Assembly: GCA_963205525.1 (NCBI GenBank)
Contig: CAUJJP010000203.1
Coordinates: forward strand, 1 to 17,646
Length of the DNA: 17,646 nucleotides
Direction: 5' to 3'
DNA from: Pseudomonadota bacterium
Lineage (GTDB): Bacteria > Pseudomonadota > Gammaproteobacteria > Burkholderiales > Burkholderiaceae
The translations under genes were made by a program, and so were the position numbers. This document shows positions 1 to 8,292 of this stretch, piece after piece (the stretch's first letter is position 1; every line of letters begins with the position of its first letter). A model generated the notes under the pieces. The model saw nothing but the letters and a program-made list of their open reading frames with translations. It made no database searches and was not told the DNA's origin.

Positions 1-8
1 CCCTGCGG

Positions 9-108
9 GTAGGCCCCCACAGAGGGCCCACTCGTCGTTGCGAAGCTTCGCCGGGGCCCAACCCCGGCTGTGCTTCACGCCTAGATTGGGCCCTCTGTGG
101 GGGCCTAC
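9..108. repeat. Perfect 22-bp inverted repeat with nested dyads
   Basis: Positions 9-30 are the exact reverse complement of 87-108. The 56-bp interior holds a 10-bp palindrome (CGAAGCTTCG, 41-50) and a second stem, CCGGGG (51-56) with CCCCGG (62-67). The tetramer GCGG lies just outside each arm (5-8 and 109-112), which could be a short target duplication or chance in GC-rich DNA. I see no open frame in it. It could be a small non-autonomous mobile element, a repeated intergenic palindrome, or a structured RNA; the sequence alone does not decide. The long loop makes a simple terminator unlikely. GCCCAAC (56-62) resembles an integron attC core, but the partner core is absent. Confidence 0.8.
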
Positions 109-140
109 GCGGGCATGATGCATATCTTCACAGGCTCTGA

Positions 141-161
141 GCGCCCCCAGGGTCGGGGCGC
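141..161 (-). terminator. GC-rich hairpin downstream of the MFS gene
   Basis: GCGCCCC (141-147) and GGGGCGC (155-161) form a perfect 7-bp stem with a 7-nt loop, 30 bp beyond the stop codon of the minus-strand MFS gene. No T-run follows on the minus strand, so it is at best a weak intrinsic terminator or an mRNA 3'-end stabiliser. Confidence 0.35.
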
Positions 162-190
162 ATGGCCCCCCGGCATCGCTCGGCGATCGA

Positions 191-1858
191 TCAGGCTGCG
201 GCCAGGCCGCGCCAGGAGCGGCGGACCTGCAGCGCCAGCACCGCCGCCGCCAGCAGCGGCAGCACCAGGTAGACCGTTTCCGGCGCCGGCCACCAGCGCC
301 GCAGCTGCATCGCCAGCAGCAGCAGGGCCGCGAGCACGCTGGCGCGGCGCAGCAGCGTGGGGGTGCCGGGCAGCAGGGCGCCGGCGGCGAGGAAGACCGC
401 GCTGGCGACGAAGACCAGCGTGAAGGCGGTCTCGACGACCGGCGCCGCCGCCCCCGCGGACCACCAGCCCAGCCGCAGCGGGGCCCAGGCCAGGCAGCCC
501 AGCGCCAGCCCCGCCGCCAGCCAGCGCGCCCGCGCAGCGCCGCCGCCGTCGCCCTGCGGCCGCGCGTCGGCGCGGATGAAGGGCAGCAGGAGCAGGCACA
601 GCAGGCCGCTGGCGGCGTCGATGAGCAGGGTCATCGGATAGCCCAGCGCCTCGGCGGCAATGCCCTGCCAGGTCGACGAGTAGGCGATCGCCAGGTTCAT
701 CATCGCCATGTAGGCGGTGAACTGGGTCGCCGCCACCTGCGGCCGGGTGACGTCCATGAAGATCGCCGAGCGCGTGCCGTACATCAGGCCCTGGCCGACG
801 GCATAGCTCAGGGTTGCGATCCACAGCGCGCCCACCAGTGCGGCCGGCACCGCGCGCGCGCTGCGCTCGGCCGCCGGCACCGGCATCAGCCAGTCGTGCA
901 GCTGCAGCTGCCAGGCCAGCCACAGCACCGGCAGGCTCATGAGCGCGATGTAGAGCGCCAGCGTGCGCCGGCGGCCAAAGCGGTCGGACAGCCAGCCGCC
1001 GCCCACCATGCAGGCCGCGGAGATGAGCTGGCTCCACAGATTGAGCCAGGCCAGGCTGTCGTCCGAGAGCCCGAGCTCGACCGCCAGGTTGGACTGCAGC
1101 GCCAGCCCGAGCGACATCGCCCCCGCCGGCAGGAGGGCAAAGCCCAGGCCGGCAAAGGCGCCGCGGGTGCCGAGGAAGGCGCGCAGCGCGTCGACCGCGA
1201 AGTCCCGTGTCTGGCCCAGGGCGGCGGCGAAGCCGGCCGCGCGGCGCCTGGCGTCTGGCGCGAGCGGCTCGCGCAGGGGCAGCACGATGAACAGCGTCAC
1301 CGCGGCGATGCAGGCGGCGACGAACAGGAATCCGCCCGCGACGCCTATCCAGCTCATCATGAACAGCACACCCGAGCCGCCGAGCGCCATCCCGAGCGCG
1401 GCACCGGCGAACATCACGCCGTTGGCCAGCCCGCGCTCGTCGGCGCTCAGGGTCTGCACCGCCAGGGCGTCGATCGCCACGTCCTGCACAGCGCCGAAGC
1501 TGTTGTGCACGAGCAGGATCGCGCTCAGGGCGCCGAGCTGGGTCGCCGGGTCCAGCGGCGCGCAGGCCAGCAGGGTCAGCACGAGGCCGATCTGGGTGCC
1601 GAGGATCCAGCCGCGACGCCGGCCCAGGCGCTCGCTCGCAAACACGTCCACCAGCGGACCGAAGGCCCACTTGAAGGCCCAGGGCAGGTACAGGGCGCCG
1701 ACGAAGGCGCCGATCTCGGCCGGCCCCACGTCCTGCCGGCGCAGCTGGGTGGCGATGGCGACGGCGCCGAAACCGAGCGGGATGCCTTCGGTGACGTAGA
1801 GGAAGAAGAAGGTGAGGAGCCGGCCGAAGCGGCTGGCGAGCAGGTCGGGCCAGCGCAT
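191..1858 (-). CDS. AmpG-like MFS transporter
   Basis: Predicted 555-residue inner-membrane transporter of the major facilitator superfamily with about 12-14 hydrophobic segments. The N-terminal part (YVTEGIPLGF, then KWAFGPLVD and GRRRGWILGTQ near residues 60-90) resembles AmpG, the muropeptide permease that imports anhydro-muropeptides for cell-wall recycling. A second MFS loop motif, DRFGRRRTL, lies near residues 290-300. It is somewhat longer than E. coli AmpG (491 aa); the C-terminal part is low-complexity, Ala/Leu-rich and poorly conserved-looking. The ATG at 1858 has no strong Shine-Dalgarno, but the protein begins where family members begin (MRWPDLLASRFGRLL). It is divergent from the OYE gene, with 137 bp between. 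No peptidoglycan-recycling gene is adjacent, so the substrate is an inference; another amphipathic solute is possible. Confidence 0.85.
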   Translation of the reverse strand: MRWPDLLASRFGRLLTFFFLYVTEGIPLGFGAVAIATQLRRQDVGPAEIGAFVGALYLPWAFKWAFGPLVDVFASERLGRRRGWILGTQIGLVLTLLACAPLDPATQLGALSAILLVHNSFGAVQDVAIDALAVQTLSADERGLANGVMFAGAALGMALGGSGVLFMMSWIGVAGGFLFVAACIAAVTLFIVLPLREPLAPDARRRAAGFAAALGQTRDFAVDALRAFLGTRGAFAGLGFALLPAGAMSLGLALQSNLAVELGLSDDSLAWLNLWSQLISAACMVGGGWLSDRFGRRRTLALYIALMSLPVLWLAWQLQLHDWLMPVPAAERSARAVPAALVGALWIATLSYAVGQGLMYGTRSAIFMDVTRPQVAATQFTAYMAMMNLAIAYSSTWQGIAAEALGYPMTLLIDAASGLLCLLLLPFIRADARPQGDGGGAARARWLAAGLALGCLAWAPLRLGWWSAGAAAPVVETAFTLVFVASAVFLAAGALLPGTPTLLRRASVLAALLLLAMQLRRWWPAPETVYLVLPLLAAAVLALQVRRSWRGLAAA

Positions 1859-1925
1859 CGGCGCTCAGCGCCCGCTGGCACCGCCCGCGGGCGCCGCTGC
1901 GCGCCGCAGACGGCAAGTGCCGAAG

Positions 1926-1955
1926 AATCCTGTGGGATTGGCCGTCGCAACGGCC
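1926..1955. promoter_or_regulatory. Two abutting dyads in the MFS/OYE divergent spacer
   Basis: AATCC-TGTG-GGATT (1926-1939) is followed immediately by GGCCGT-CGCA-ACGGCC (1940-1955). Both are perfect dyads with 4-nt centres. They sit 40-70 bp before the OYE start and 68-97 bp before the MFS start, where an operator for a shared regulator would be expected. I could not pick convincing -35/-10 boxes, and no regulator gene is adjacent. Confidence 0.3.
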
Positions 1956-1995
1956 CCGGTCAGCGCGGGCATGTCCATGCTGGCAGCATAGCGCC

Positions 1996-3108
1996 ATGAA
2001 CGCCCCCGTCTCGCCCCTGTTCGAGCCCTGCACCGTCGGTGCCTGGCAGCTGCCCAACCGCGTCGTGATGGCGCCGATGACGCGCAACCGCAGCCCCGGC
2101 GGCGTGCCCACGGCGAGCGTGGCGACCTACTACGCGCAGCGCGCCAGCGCCGGGCTGATCATCAGCGAAGGCACCGCCATCAGCCAGCAGGGCCAGGGTT
2201 ATGCCGACGTGCCGGGGCTGTACACCCCGGCCCAGCTCGCTGGCTGGCGGCGCGTGACGGACGCGGTGCACGCCGCCGGCGGGCGCATTGTCTGCCAGCT
2301 CTGGCACGTGGGCCGCATCTCGCACACCAGCCTGCAGCCGCAGGGGCGCGACCCGGTCGCGCCCTCGACGCTTGCGGCGCGCTCCAAGACCGTGCTGCTG
2401 CGCGACGGCCAGGCCGAGCTGGTGCCGGTGTCGGCGCCGCGCGCCCTGTCGCGCGCCGAGATCCCGGGCATCGTGGCCGACTACGCGCGCGCCGCGCGTG
2501 CCGCGCTGGCGGCCGGTTTCGATGGCGTGGAGATCCACGGCGCCAACGGCTACCTGATCGAACAGTTCCTGAAGACCGGCAGCAACCGGCGCGAGGACGA
2601 CTACGGCGGCCCCATCGCCCAGCGCCTGCGCTTTGCGGTCGAAGTGGCGCAGGCGGTGGCGGCGGCGATCGGCGGCGCGCGCACCGGCATCCGCCTGTCG
2701 CCGGTGACGCCGGCCAACGACGCCGCGACCGACGACGCACAGCCGCTGTTCGAGGCCCTGGTGGGCCTGCTCGCGGCGCTGGACCTGGCCTTCGTGCACC
2801 TGGTCGAAGGTGCCACCGGCGGCCCGCGCGAGCTGCCCGAGCGCCCATTCGACTTCCGTGCCCTGCGCCAGGCCTACCGCGAGGCCGGCGGCCGCGGCGC
2901 CTGGATGGTGAACAACGGCTACGACCGCACGCTGGCCGAGGCGGCGCTGGCCGAGGGTGCCGAGCTCATCGCCTTCGGCCGGCCCTTCATCGGCAACCCG
3001 GACCTCGTGCGCCGGCTCCAGCAAGGCCTGCCGCTGGCGGTGGCCGAGCGCCACACCTACTACGGCGGCGGCGACGCCGGCTACATCGACTTCCCGCCGG
3101 CCGCGTGA
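1996..3108 (+). CDS. Alkene reductase, Old Yellow Enzyme family (NemA-like)
   Basis: Predicted 370-residue FMN-dependent ene-reductase of the Old Yellow Enzyme family, which uses NAD(P)H to reduce activated C=C bonds and, in some members, nitro compounds. Visible landmarks: APMTR at residues 26-30 (flavin-contacting Thr29), QLWHVGRISH at 101-110, HGANGYLIEQF at 181-191 with the substrate-binding pair His181/Asn184 and the proton-donor Tyr186, DDYGG near 200, and the C-terminal phosphate-binding stretch AFGRPFIGNPDL. The ending YYGGGDAGYIDFP is also typical of NemA-type enzymes. Length matches the family (about 360-370). The Shine-Dalgarno is weak, but the ATG at 1996 gives the usual short N-terminus. 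The stop overlaps the start of the downstream hydrolase, so the two are probably co-transcribed. The physiological substrate is unknown. Confidence 0.93.
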   Translation: MNAPVSPLFEPCTVGAWQLPNRVVMAPMTRNRSPGGVPTASVATYYAQRASAGLIISEGTAISQQGQGYADVPGLYTPAQLAGWRRVTDAVHAAGGRIVCQLWHVGRISHTSLQPQGRDPVAPSTLAARSKTVLLRDGQAELVPVSAPRALSRAEIPGIVADYARAARAALAAGFDGVEIHGANGYLIEQFLKTGSNRREDDYGGPIAQRLRFAVEVAQAVAAAIGGARTGIRLSPVTPANDAATDDAQPLFEALVGLLAALDLAFVHLVEGATGGPRELPERPFDFRALRQAYREAGGRGAWMVNNGYDRTLAEAALAEGAELIAFGRPFIGNPDLVRRLQQGLPLAVAERHTYYGGGDAGYIDFPPAA

Positions 3109-3833
3109 CGGCGGACGCGATGACGGCCACGCACCAGCTGCCGCCCTTGGTCCTGCTCCCCGGCCTGGGCTGCGACGCCGATCTGTTCCGCCACCAGCTG
3201 CCGCCGCTGTCGGCACTGGGCGATGTCCGTGTGACGGACGTGCACACCCGCGAGGTCGGCCTGCCGGCGATGGCGGCGCGGCTGCTGGCCGAGCACCTTG
3301 GACCGCTGGCGCTGGCCGGCGCGTCGATGGGCGGCATGCTGGCGCTGGAGGTCTGGCGCCAGGCACCGGACCGCGTGCGCGGCCTGGCGCTGCTGGGCGC
3401 GAGCGCGCGCGCCGACACGCCACAGCAGCTGCGCCTGCGCCGCGAGGGCATCGCCGCCTTCGAGGCCGGGCGCCTGGACGAGGTGCTGGCCGCGAGCCTG
3501 ATGTTCGCCTTCCACCCCTCTCATGCGCAGGCGCTGGCCGCGGACTACGCGGCCATGCTCAGGCGCGCCGGTGCCGCGCAGCTGGTGATGCAGAACCGCG
3601 CCCTCATGGCGCGCGCGGACCTGCGCCCGGCGCTCGGCGGCCTGGCCTGCCCGCTGCTGCTGCTGGTGGGCGAGGACGACCGGCTGACCCCGCCCGAGTG
3701 CGCGCGCGAGATCGCCGCCGCGGCGCCACAGGCCGTGCTGCAGGTGCTGCCGCAATGCGGCCACATGCCGAGCTGGGAGCAGCCGCAGGCGGTGACGCAG
3801 GCGCTGCGCGGCTGGTGGCTGTCGCTGCGCTGA
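3105..3833 (+). CDS. Alpha/beta-fold hydrolase
   Basis: Predicted 242-residue cytoplasmic serine hydrolase of the alpha/beta-hydrolase fold. The N-terminal strand LVLLPGLGCDADLF leads to an oxyanion-type LPG motif. The nucleophile elbow is G-A-S-M-G with Ser74. The acid is Asp192 (or Asp191) in VGEDDRLTPPE, and the catalytic His220 lies in QCGHMPSWEQP. The preferred start is GTG at 3105, which overlaps the OYE stop as GTGA and suggests translational coupling. An ATG at 3120 (MTATHQL) is an alternative that would remove five residues. The context implies that OYE and the hydrolase act on related compounds, for example an unsaturated ester or lactone. That is inference; the exact reaction (esterase, lactonase, C-C hydrolase) cannot be read from the sequence. 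Confidence 0.88.
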   Translation: MTADAMTATHQLPPLVLLPGLGCDADLFRHQLPPLSALGDVRVTDVHTREVGLPAMAARLLAEHLGPLALAGASMGGMLALEVWRQAPDRVRGLALLGASARADTPQQLRLRREGIAAFEAGRLDEVLAASLMFAFHPSHAQALAADYAAMLRRAGAAQLVMQNRALMARADLRPALGGLACPLLLLVGEDDRLTPPECAREIAAAAPQAVLQVLPQCGHMPSWEQPQAVTQALRGWWLSLR

Positions 3834-4057
3834 ACCCCGCAGCTTCGACGCCCCCGCGGCCAGCGTCAATCGCGGGTATCTCCCGGGCCATCTCCGCGCT
3901 TTGCCTGAGCAGCGCTCGGTCATGATGGCCGGGTGCACGCTGCCGCGGCGGTTCGGCGGTGCCGCAGAAGGTTGTCGGACATGCACGCCAGCAGTCACCG
4001 CAGGGAGCAGCGCCGCCAGCGCTGGAGGCAAGAGGGCTTGGCCGCAGGGAGCCGGCG

Positions 4058-6520
4058 GTGAAGCTGCGCGCCGGCGCTCTGGCCGCGCTCGTCGGCGCGC
4101 TCACCCTGGGCCTGCTGGCCTGGTCGGCCTGGCAGGCGCAGCGTTCGCGCAGCGTGATGCGCGAGCAGGTGCTGGCCCAGGCCGAGCAGCGCGCGCTGCA
4201 GTTCGTCGACGCCACCGCGGGCCAGGTCGAGAGCCTGCTCGCCGGCATCGACCACAGCCTGCGCGTGCTGCAGGCGCACTGGGACGTGGGCGGCGACTTC
4301 GACCTCTTGGTGCGATCCGAGCTCGCCACCTTGCCCGTCGGCGCGATCGGCCGCATCACGGTGCTGGATGCGGCGGGCGGCCTGGCCTACGACTCGCTGG
4401 CGCCGCAGGCCGGCCTCGACGCGGCCGGCCCGCCTGCGCTGCCGGCGCTGCGGCCGGCGGCGAACCAGCTTGCGATCGACGGCCCCACGCCGTCCGGCCC
4501 CGACGGCGCGTGGATGCTGGAGCTGTCGCGCCCGCTGTGGCGCCAGGGACAGGCGGCGGGGCGCGTCAGCGCCGCCGTCTCGGTGCGTTTCCTGGCCGAC
4601 CGGCTGGCCGCGGTGCGCCACTCGGCCGGCGACGTCGCGAGCCTGATCAGCGCCGAGGGCCGCATCCTGGCGCGCAGCACGGCGCTGGAGCAGACCGTGG
4701 GGCAGACGGTGCCGATCAGCCGCCCCTTTCTCGTTGCACCCGAGCGCCCCTTCGGCAACGTTCGCTTGCGCAGCGCGCTGGACGGCGTGGAGCGCCTGTA
4801 CGCCTGGCGTCGCCTGAGCGCGGGCGGTGCGATCGTGCTGGTCGGCTTTGCACGGGACACGGTGCTCGCGCCGCTGGACGCGGCGCTGGCGCGCGAACGC
4901 ATGCTGGGCGCTGCGTGGGCTGCGCCGCTGGCCCTGCTGGGGCTGGCCGTGGTGTGGCTGCTGCTGCGTCTGGCGCGCGAACAGCGCGCCGTGGCGGCGG
5001 GGCGCGAGCTTCGCCGACGCCTGTTCGAGAGCTCGCAGGTCGGCATCACCGTCGTCGACGAGCAGGTGCGCATCATCGACTGCAACCCGGCGGCGGCCAG
5101 GATGTTCGGCTGGCCCGATGCGCGCAGCCTGATCGGCCGCACGGGCGCCGAACTTTCGCCCGCACTGCAGCCCAACGGCACGCCCTCGGCGAACGCACCA
5201 CACGCCGCGCGCGCGCTGGCCGACGGATCGACGGTCTTCGAATGGCGGCACTGCCGCCCCGACGGCAGCCTGTGGGACGTGGAGGTGCACATGATGCGCT
5301 TCGAGTCCGACGGGCGCACCCTGCTGCAGTGCACCATGCAAGACATCAGCGCGCGCAAGGCCAACGAGCGCACGCTGCGCATGCTCGAGTTCGCCATCGA
5401 CAGCGCCCCCGACGAGGTGATCACCGTGAACAGCCGGGGTCGCATCGTCAGTGTGAGCCAGCGCATCTGCAGCAACCTGGGCCTGCGCGCCGACGAAATC
5501 CTTGGCCATACGGTGGCCGTCTTCGACCCCGATTTCGACACGCCTGAGTTCACGCAGATGATGACCAGGCTGCAGCATGATCGCTTCATGCGCTTTGAGA
5601 GCCGGCATCGGCGGCGCGACGGCAGCATCTACCCGGTGGAGATCTCGACCGGCCTGCTGCGCTTCGACGGCGAGGACCACACGGTGGCCTTCTCGCGCGA
5701 CATCAGCGAACGCAAGCTCGCCGAACAGAAGCTGCTGCAGACCAATGAAGAGCTGGACCAGCGCGTGCAGCAGCGCACCGCCGAGCTGCTGGCGGCGAAG
5801 ACCGAGGCCGAGCGCGCCAACCGCGCCAAGAGCGAGTTCCTCTCGCGCATGAGCCACGAGCTGCGCACGCCGCTGAACGCCATCCTCGGCTTCAGCCAGC
5901 TCCTGCTGCTGCAGCTGCGGGACGACGAGCGCAGTGCGGCGCAGTTGCGCGAGATCCTGGGCGCCGGCCGCCATCTGCTGGATCTGATCAACGAAGTGCT
6001 GGACCTCGCGCGCGTGGAGTCCGGCGCGCTCGCGGTCAGCACCCAGGCACTGGCCTTGCAGCCGCTGCTGGCCGAATGCATGGGCCTGCTGCGCACGCAG
6101 GCGCAGGAACGCCACATCCAGCTGCCGGAGCAGCTGCCCGGCTGCGCCGCGCTGCAGGTGCAGGCCGACCGCACCCGGCTCAAGCAGGTGTTGCTGAACC
6201 TGCTGGGCAACGCCCTGAAATACAACCGCGAGGGCGGCCGGATCGACATCGAATGCAGCACCGAGGAAGGCGCGGCGGGCGAGCGCTGGCTGCGCCTGGG
6301 CGTGCGTGACCAGGGGCCCGGCCTGACGGCGGCGCAACAGGCGCGCCTGTTCGTGCCCTTCGAGCGCCTGGACGCCGAGCAGCGGCGCATCGAGGGCACC
6401 GGCATCGGGCTGGCGCTGAGCAAGAGTCTGGTTGAGCTGATGGGCGGCGAGATCGGGGTCGACAGCGAGCCCGGCGCCGGCAGCCGGTTCTGGATCCGGC
6501 TGCCGCTGGCGCACGCCTGA
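4058..6520 (+). CDS. Membrane sensor histidine kinase with two PAS domains
   Basis: Predicted 820-residue sensor kinase. One transmembrane helix near residues 4-23 and a second near 284-306 enclose a periplasmic sensing region of about 260 residues that looks like a Cache-type domain. PAS1 (about 317-430) and PAS2 (about 441-555) follow, then a coiled coil. The HisKA box is FLSRMSHELRTPLNAILGF with phospho-acceptor His600. The ATPase domain has an N box (NLLGNALKYN, Asn718), G1 (DQGPGL from Asp751), an F box (LFVPFERL) and G2 (GTGIGLALSK from Gly780). GTG at 4058 is chosen because AGGGAG (4046-4051) precedes it by 6 nt and the protein then opens directly with a membrane helix. An in-frame GTG at 3959 would add 33 unlikely residues. 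There is no receiver domain and no adjacent response regulator, so it is an orphan kinase whose signal and partner are unknown. Confidence 0.9.
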   Translation: MKLRAGALAALVGALTLGLLAWSAWQAQRSRSVMREQVLAQAEQRALQFVDATAGQVESLLAGIDHSLRVLQAHWDVGGDFDLLVRSELATLPVGAIGRITVLDAAGGLAYDSLAPQAGLDAAGPPALPALRPAANQLAIDGPTPSGPDGAWMLELSRPLWRQGQAAGRVSAAVSVRFLADRLAAVRHSAGDVASLISAEGRILARSTALEQTVGQTVPISRPFLVAPERPFGNVRLRSALDGVERLYAWRRLSAGGAIVLVGFARDTVLAPLDAALARERMLGAAWAAPLALLGLAVVWLLLRLAREQRAVAAGRELRRRLFESSQVGITVVDEQVRIIDCNPAAARMFGWPDARSLIGRTGAELSPALQPNGTPSANAPHAARALADGSTVFEWRHCRPDGSLWDVEVHMMRFESDGRTLLQCTMQDISARKANERTLRMLEFAIDSAPDEVITVNSRGRIVSVSQRICSNLGLRADEILGHTVAVFDPDFDTPEFTQMMTRLQHDRFMRFESRHRRRDGSIYPVEISTGLLRFDGEDHTVAFSRDISERKLAEQKLLQTNEELDQRVQQRTAELLAAKTEAERANRAKSEFLSRMSHELRTPLNAILGFSQLLLLQLRDDERSAAQLREILGAGRHLLDLINEVLDLARVESGALAVSTQALALQPLLAECMGLLRTQAQERHIQLPEQLPGCAALQVQADRTRLKQVLLNLLGNALKYNREGGRIDIECSTEEGAAGERWLRLGVRDQGPGLTAAQQARLFVPFERLDAEQRRIEGTGIGLALSKSLVELMGGEIGVDSEPGAGSRFWIRLPLAHA

Positions 6521-6535
6521 GCGCTGGCTCAGGCG
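6514..6535. terminator. Hairpin spanning two convergent stop codons
   Basis: CGCCTGAGC (6514-6522) and GCTCAGGCG (6527-6535) form a perfect 9-bp stem with a 4-nt loop GCTG. It contains the kinase stop (TGA, 6518-6520) on one strand and the metW stop (6529-6531) on the other. Because it is symmetric it would form in both transcripts. T-runs are missing on both sides, so it may act as a weak bidirectional terminator or a 3'-end stabiliser. Confidence 0.5.
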
Positions 6536-7116
6536 CGTTCGAAGTGGAACACCGCCGTGCTGGCGCGCCAGTTCGGCCAGCGGTCGATGCGCCGCCCCTC
6601 GTGCAGCCCGAAGGCGTCGAGCACGCGCAGTCCGCACTGGCGCGCCAGCACCTCGAAATCGGCGAAGGTGCCAACCCGGATGTTGGGCGTGTCGTACCAC
6701 TGGTAGGGCAGGGCCTTGGTCACCGGCATGCGCCCGCGCAGCACGTTCAGGCGGTTCGGCCAGTGCGCGAAGTTGGGGAAGCTGACGATCGCCTGCCGGC
6801 CCACGCGCGCGGTCTCGCGCAGCAACGGCTCGGTGTGGCGCAGGTTCTGCAGCGTGTCGAGCTGCAGCACGAGGTCGAAGCTGTCGTCGTCGGAGATCTG
6901 CAGCCCGTCCTCCAGGTTGAGCTGCAGCACCTCGACGTCGCGCCGTATGCACTGGGCGAGCAGGGCGTCGTCGATCTCGACCCCGATGCCGCGGCAGCCG
7001 CGCTCCTGGCGCAGCCGCTCCAGCAGGCTGCCGCTGCCGCAGCCCAGGTCCAGCACCCGGGCGTCGCGTGGCACGAGGGCGGCGATGTGGTCCAGTCCGC
7101 TGCGCTTGTCCATCAT
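6529..7116 (-). CDS. metW: Methionine biosynthesis protein MetW
   Basis: Predicted 195-residue cytoplasmic protein with a class I SAM-methyltransferase fold. The glycine-rich loop [12 protein letters not shown] lies near residue 20, followed by IGVEIDD. The family hallmarks [24 protein letters not shown] and FADFE follow. MetW is the regular partner of MetX in proteobacteria and is thought to support or modulate homoserine acylation rather than act as a conventional methyltransferase. Its ATG overlaps the metX stop as ATGA (7116-7113), so it is translationally coupled. A second ATG lies directly after the first, so a 194-residue form starting at 7113 is equally possible. Length agrees with the family. 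It is under the same riboswitch as metX. Confidence 0.95.
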   Translation of the reverse strand: MMDKRSGLDHIAALVPRDARVLDLGCGSGSLLERLRQERGCRGIGVEIDDALLAQCIRRDVEVLQLNLEDGLQISDDDSFDLVLQLDTLQNLRHTEPLLRETARVGRQAIVSFPNFAHWPNRLNVLRGRMPVTKALPYQWYDTPNIRVGTFADFEVLARQCGLRVLDAFGLHEGRRIDRWPNWRASTAVFHFERA

Positions 7117-8246
7117 GGCTCCGGCGCGAGGTGGGCGGCGATGCGGTCGAAGGTGGCGCGCATCACCTCGTGGTAGCGCGGGTCCTCGAGCAGGAAGGCG
7201 TCGTGCCCGTGCGGGGCGGCGATCTCGGCGTAGCTGACGCGGTGCCGGTTGTCGACCAGCGCCTTCACGATCTCGCGCGAGCGTTCGGGCGCGAAACGCC
7301 AGTCGGTAGTGAAGCTCACGAGCGTGAACTGCGCCTGCGCGGCGGCGAAGGCGCGCGCCAGGCTGCCGCCGTGCGCGCGCGCGGGGTCGAAGTAGTCCAG
7401 CGCGCGCGTGATCAGCAAATAGGTGTTGGCGTCGAAGTAGCCGGCGAACTTCTCGCCCTGGTGGCGCAGATAGCTCTCGATCTGGAACTCGATCGCCTGC
7501 GTGCTGTAGGCCAGTTGCGACTCGCGCAGCTGGCGGCCGAACTTGGCCTCCATCGAGTCGTCCGACAGGTAGGTGATGTGGCCGATCATGCGCGCCACGC
7601 GCAGCCCGCGTGCCGGCACCACGCCGTGGCGCTGGTAGTGGCCGCCGTGGAAGTCGGGGTCGGTGACGATGGCGCGTCGCGCCACCTCGTTGAAGGCGAT
7701 GTTCTGCGCCGACAGGTTGGGCGCCGTGGCCACCGCCACGCAGTGGCGCAGCCGCGCCGGGTGGCGCAGGCTCCAGCTCAGCGCCTGCATGCCGCCCAGG
7801 CTGCCGCCGAGCACGGCGGCGAGCTGGCGGATGCCGAGCCGGTCGAGCAGCCGCGCCTGCGCGTCCACCCAGTCTTCCACCGTCATGACCGGGAAGTCCG
7901 CACCCCAGGGCTGGCCGCTGGCCGGGTTGGTGTGCATGGGGCCGGTGGAGCCGAAGCACGAGCCTGGGTTGTTGACGCCGATGACGAAGAAGCGGTCGGT
8001 GTCCAGCGGCTTGCCGGGACCGACCAGGTTGTCCCACCAGCCGGTCTGGCCGTCGGCGTCCACCCCGGCCACGTGGTGGCTGGCGTTCAGCGCATGGCAC
8101 ACCAGCACGGCGTTGCTGCGCGCGGCGTTCAGCTCGCCGTAGGTCTCGTAGACCAGGGTGTAGGCGGCCAGCCGGGCGCCGCTTTGCAGCGCCAGCGGCT
8201 CGTCGAAATGCATGCGCTGGGGTGTGACTGGTCCGACGGAGGCCAT
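7113..8246 (-). CDS. metX: Homoserine O-acyltransferase (MetX)
   Basis: Predicted 377-residue cytoplasmic alpha/beta-hydrolase-fold enzyme that acylates homoserine, the first committed step of methionine synthesis. The triad is visible: Ser149 in [10 protein letters not shown], Asp315 in [10 protein letters not shown] and His348 in [12 protein letters not shown]. Other signatures are [26 protein letters not shown] and [11 protein letters not shown]. Sequences of this proteobacterial MetX group are often succinyl- rather than acetyl-CoA users (MetXS), so acyl specificity should be left open. The ATG at 8246 ([14 protein letters not shown]) matches the usual N-terminus; an upstream in-frame ATG would run through the riboswitch and is rejected. 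The Shine-Dalgarno is poor at this start, but a GGAGG lies 18 nt upstream inside the leader hairpin. It forms an operon with metW. Confidence 0.95.
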   Translation of the reverse strand: MASVGPVTPQRMHFDEPLALQSGARLAAYTLVYETYGELNAARSNAVLVCHALNASHHVAGVDADGQTGWWDNLVGPGKPLDTDRFFVIGVNNPGSCFGSTGPMHTNPASGQPWGADFPVMTVEDWVDAQARLLDRLGIRQLAAVLGGSLGGMQALSWSLRHPARLRHCVAVATAPNLSAQNIAFNEVARRAIVTDPDFHGGHYQRHGVVPARGLRVARMIGHITYLSDDSMEAKFGRQLRESQLAYSTQAIEFQIESYLRHQGEKFAGYFDANTYLLITRALDYFDPARAHGGSLARAFAAAQAQFTLVSFTTDWRFAPERSREIVKALVDNRHRVSYAEIAAPHGHDAFLLEDPRYHEVMRATFDRIAAHLAPEP

Positions 8247-8247
8247 G

Positions 8248-8286
8248 AAAAATGCCCGCTGCCGCCTCCAAAAGCGGACACCGGGC
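8248..8286 (-). terminator. Leader hairpin plus T-run before metX (expression platform)
   Basis: On the minus strand, directly after the riboswitch, GCCCG and CGGGC form an outer stem and CCGC and GCGG an inner stem, with the loop TTTTGGAG (8286-8254). TTTTT (8252-8248) follows, and the metX ATG begins 1 nt later. This fits an intrinsic attenuator. The only purine-rich GGAGG lies in the loop and inner stem, so ribosome-binding-site masking is an alternative. The placement relative to the riboswitch makes it the likely output switch. Confidence 0.6.
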
Positions 8287-8292
8287 TGGCGT

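Noticed and set aside
9..108. Integron attC site or CRISPR repeat
   Set aside because: A GCCCAAC core is present but the GTTRRRY partner is missing (ATTGGGC instead), and there is no regularly spaced repeat series.
105..2111. A 668-codon open frame on the minus strand overlapping the MFS gene
   Set aside because: Its translation is Arg/Ala/Pro-rich low-complexity text typical of the wrong frame in GC-rich DNA. The 191-1858 frame gives a clear MFS protein.
3998..4052. Direct repeat CCGCAGGGAGC at 3998 and 4042
   Set aside because: Only two 11-bp copies in GC-rich sequence. The second contains the kinase Shine-Dalgarno; the first has no evident role.
3995..6952. A 985-codon open frame on the minus strand opposite the histidine kinase
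   Set aside because: It is antisense to a gene with a full set of kinase motifs and shows only compositional, Gln/Arg/Ala-rich sequence.
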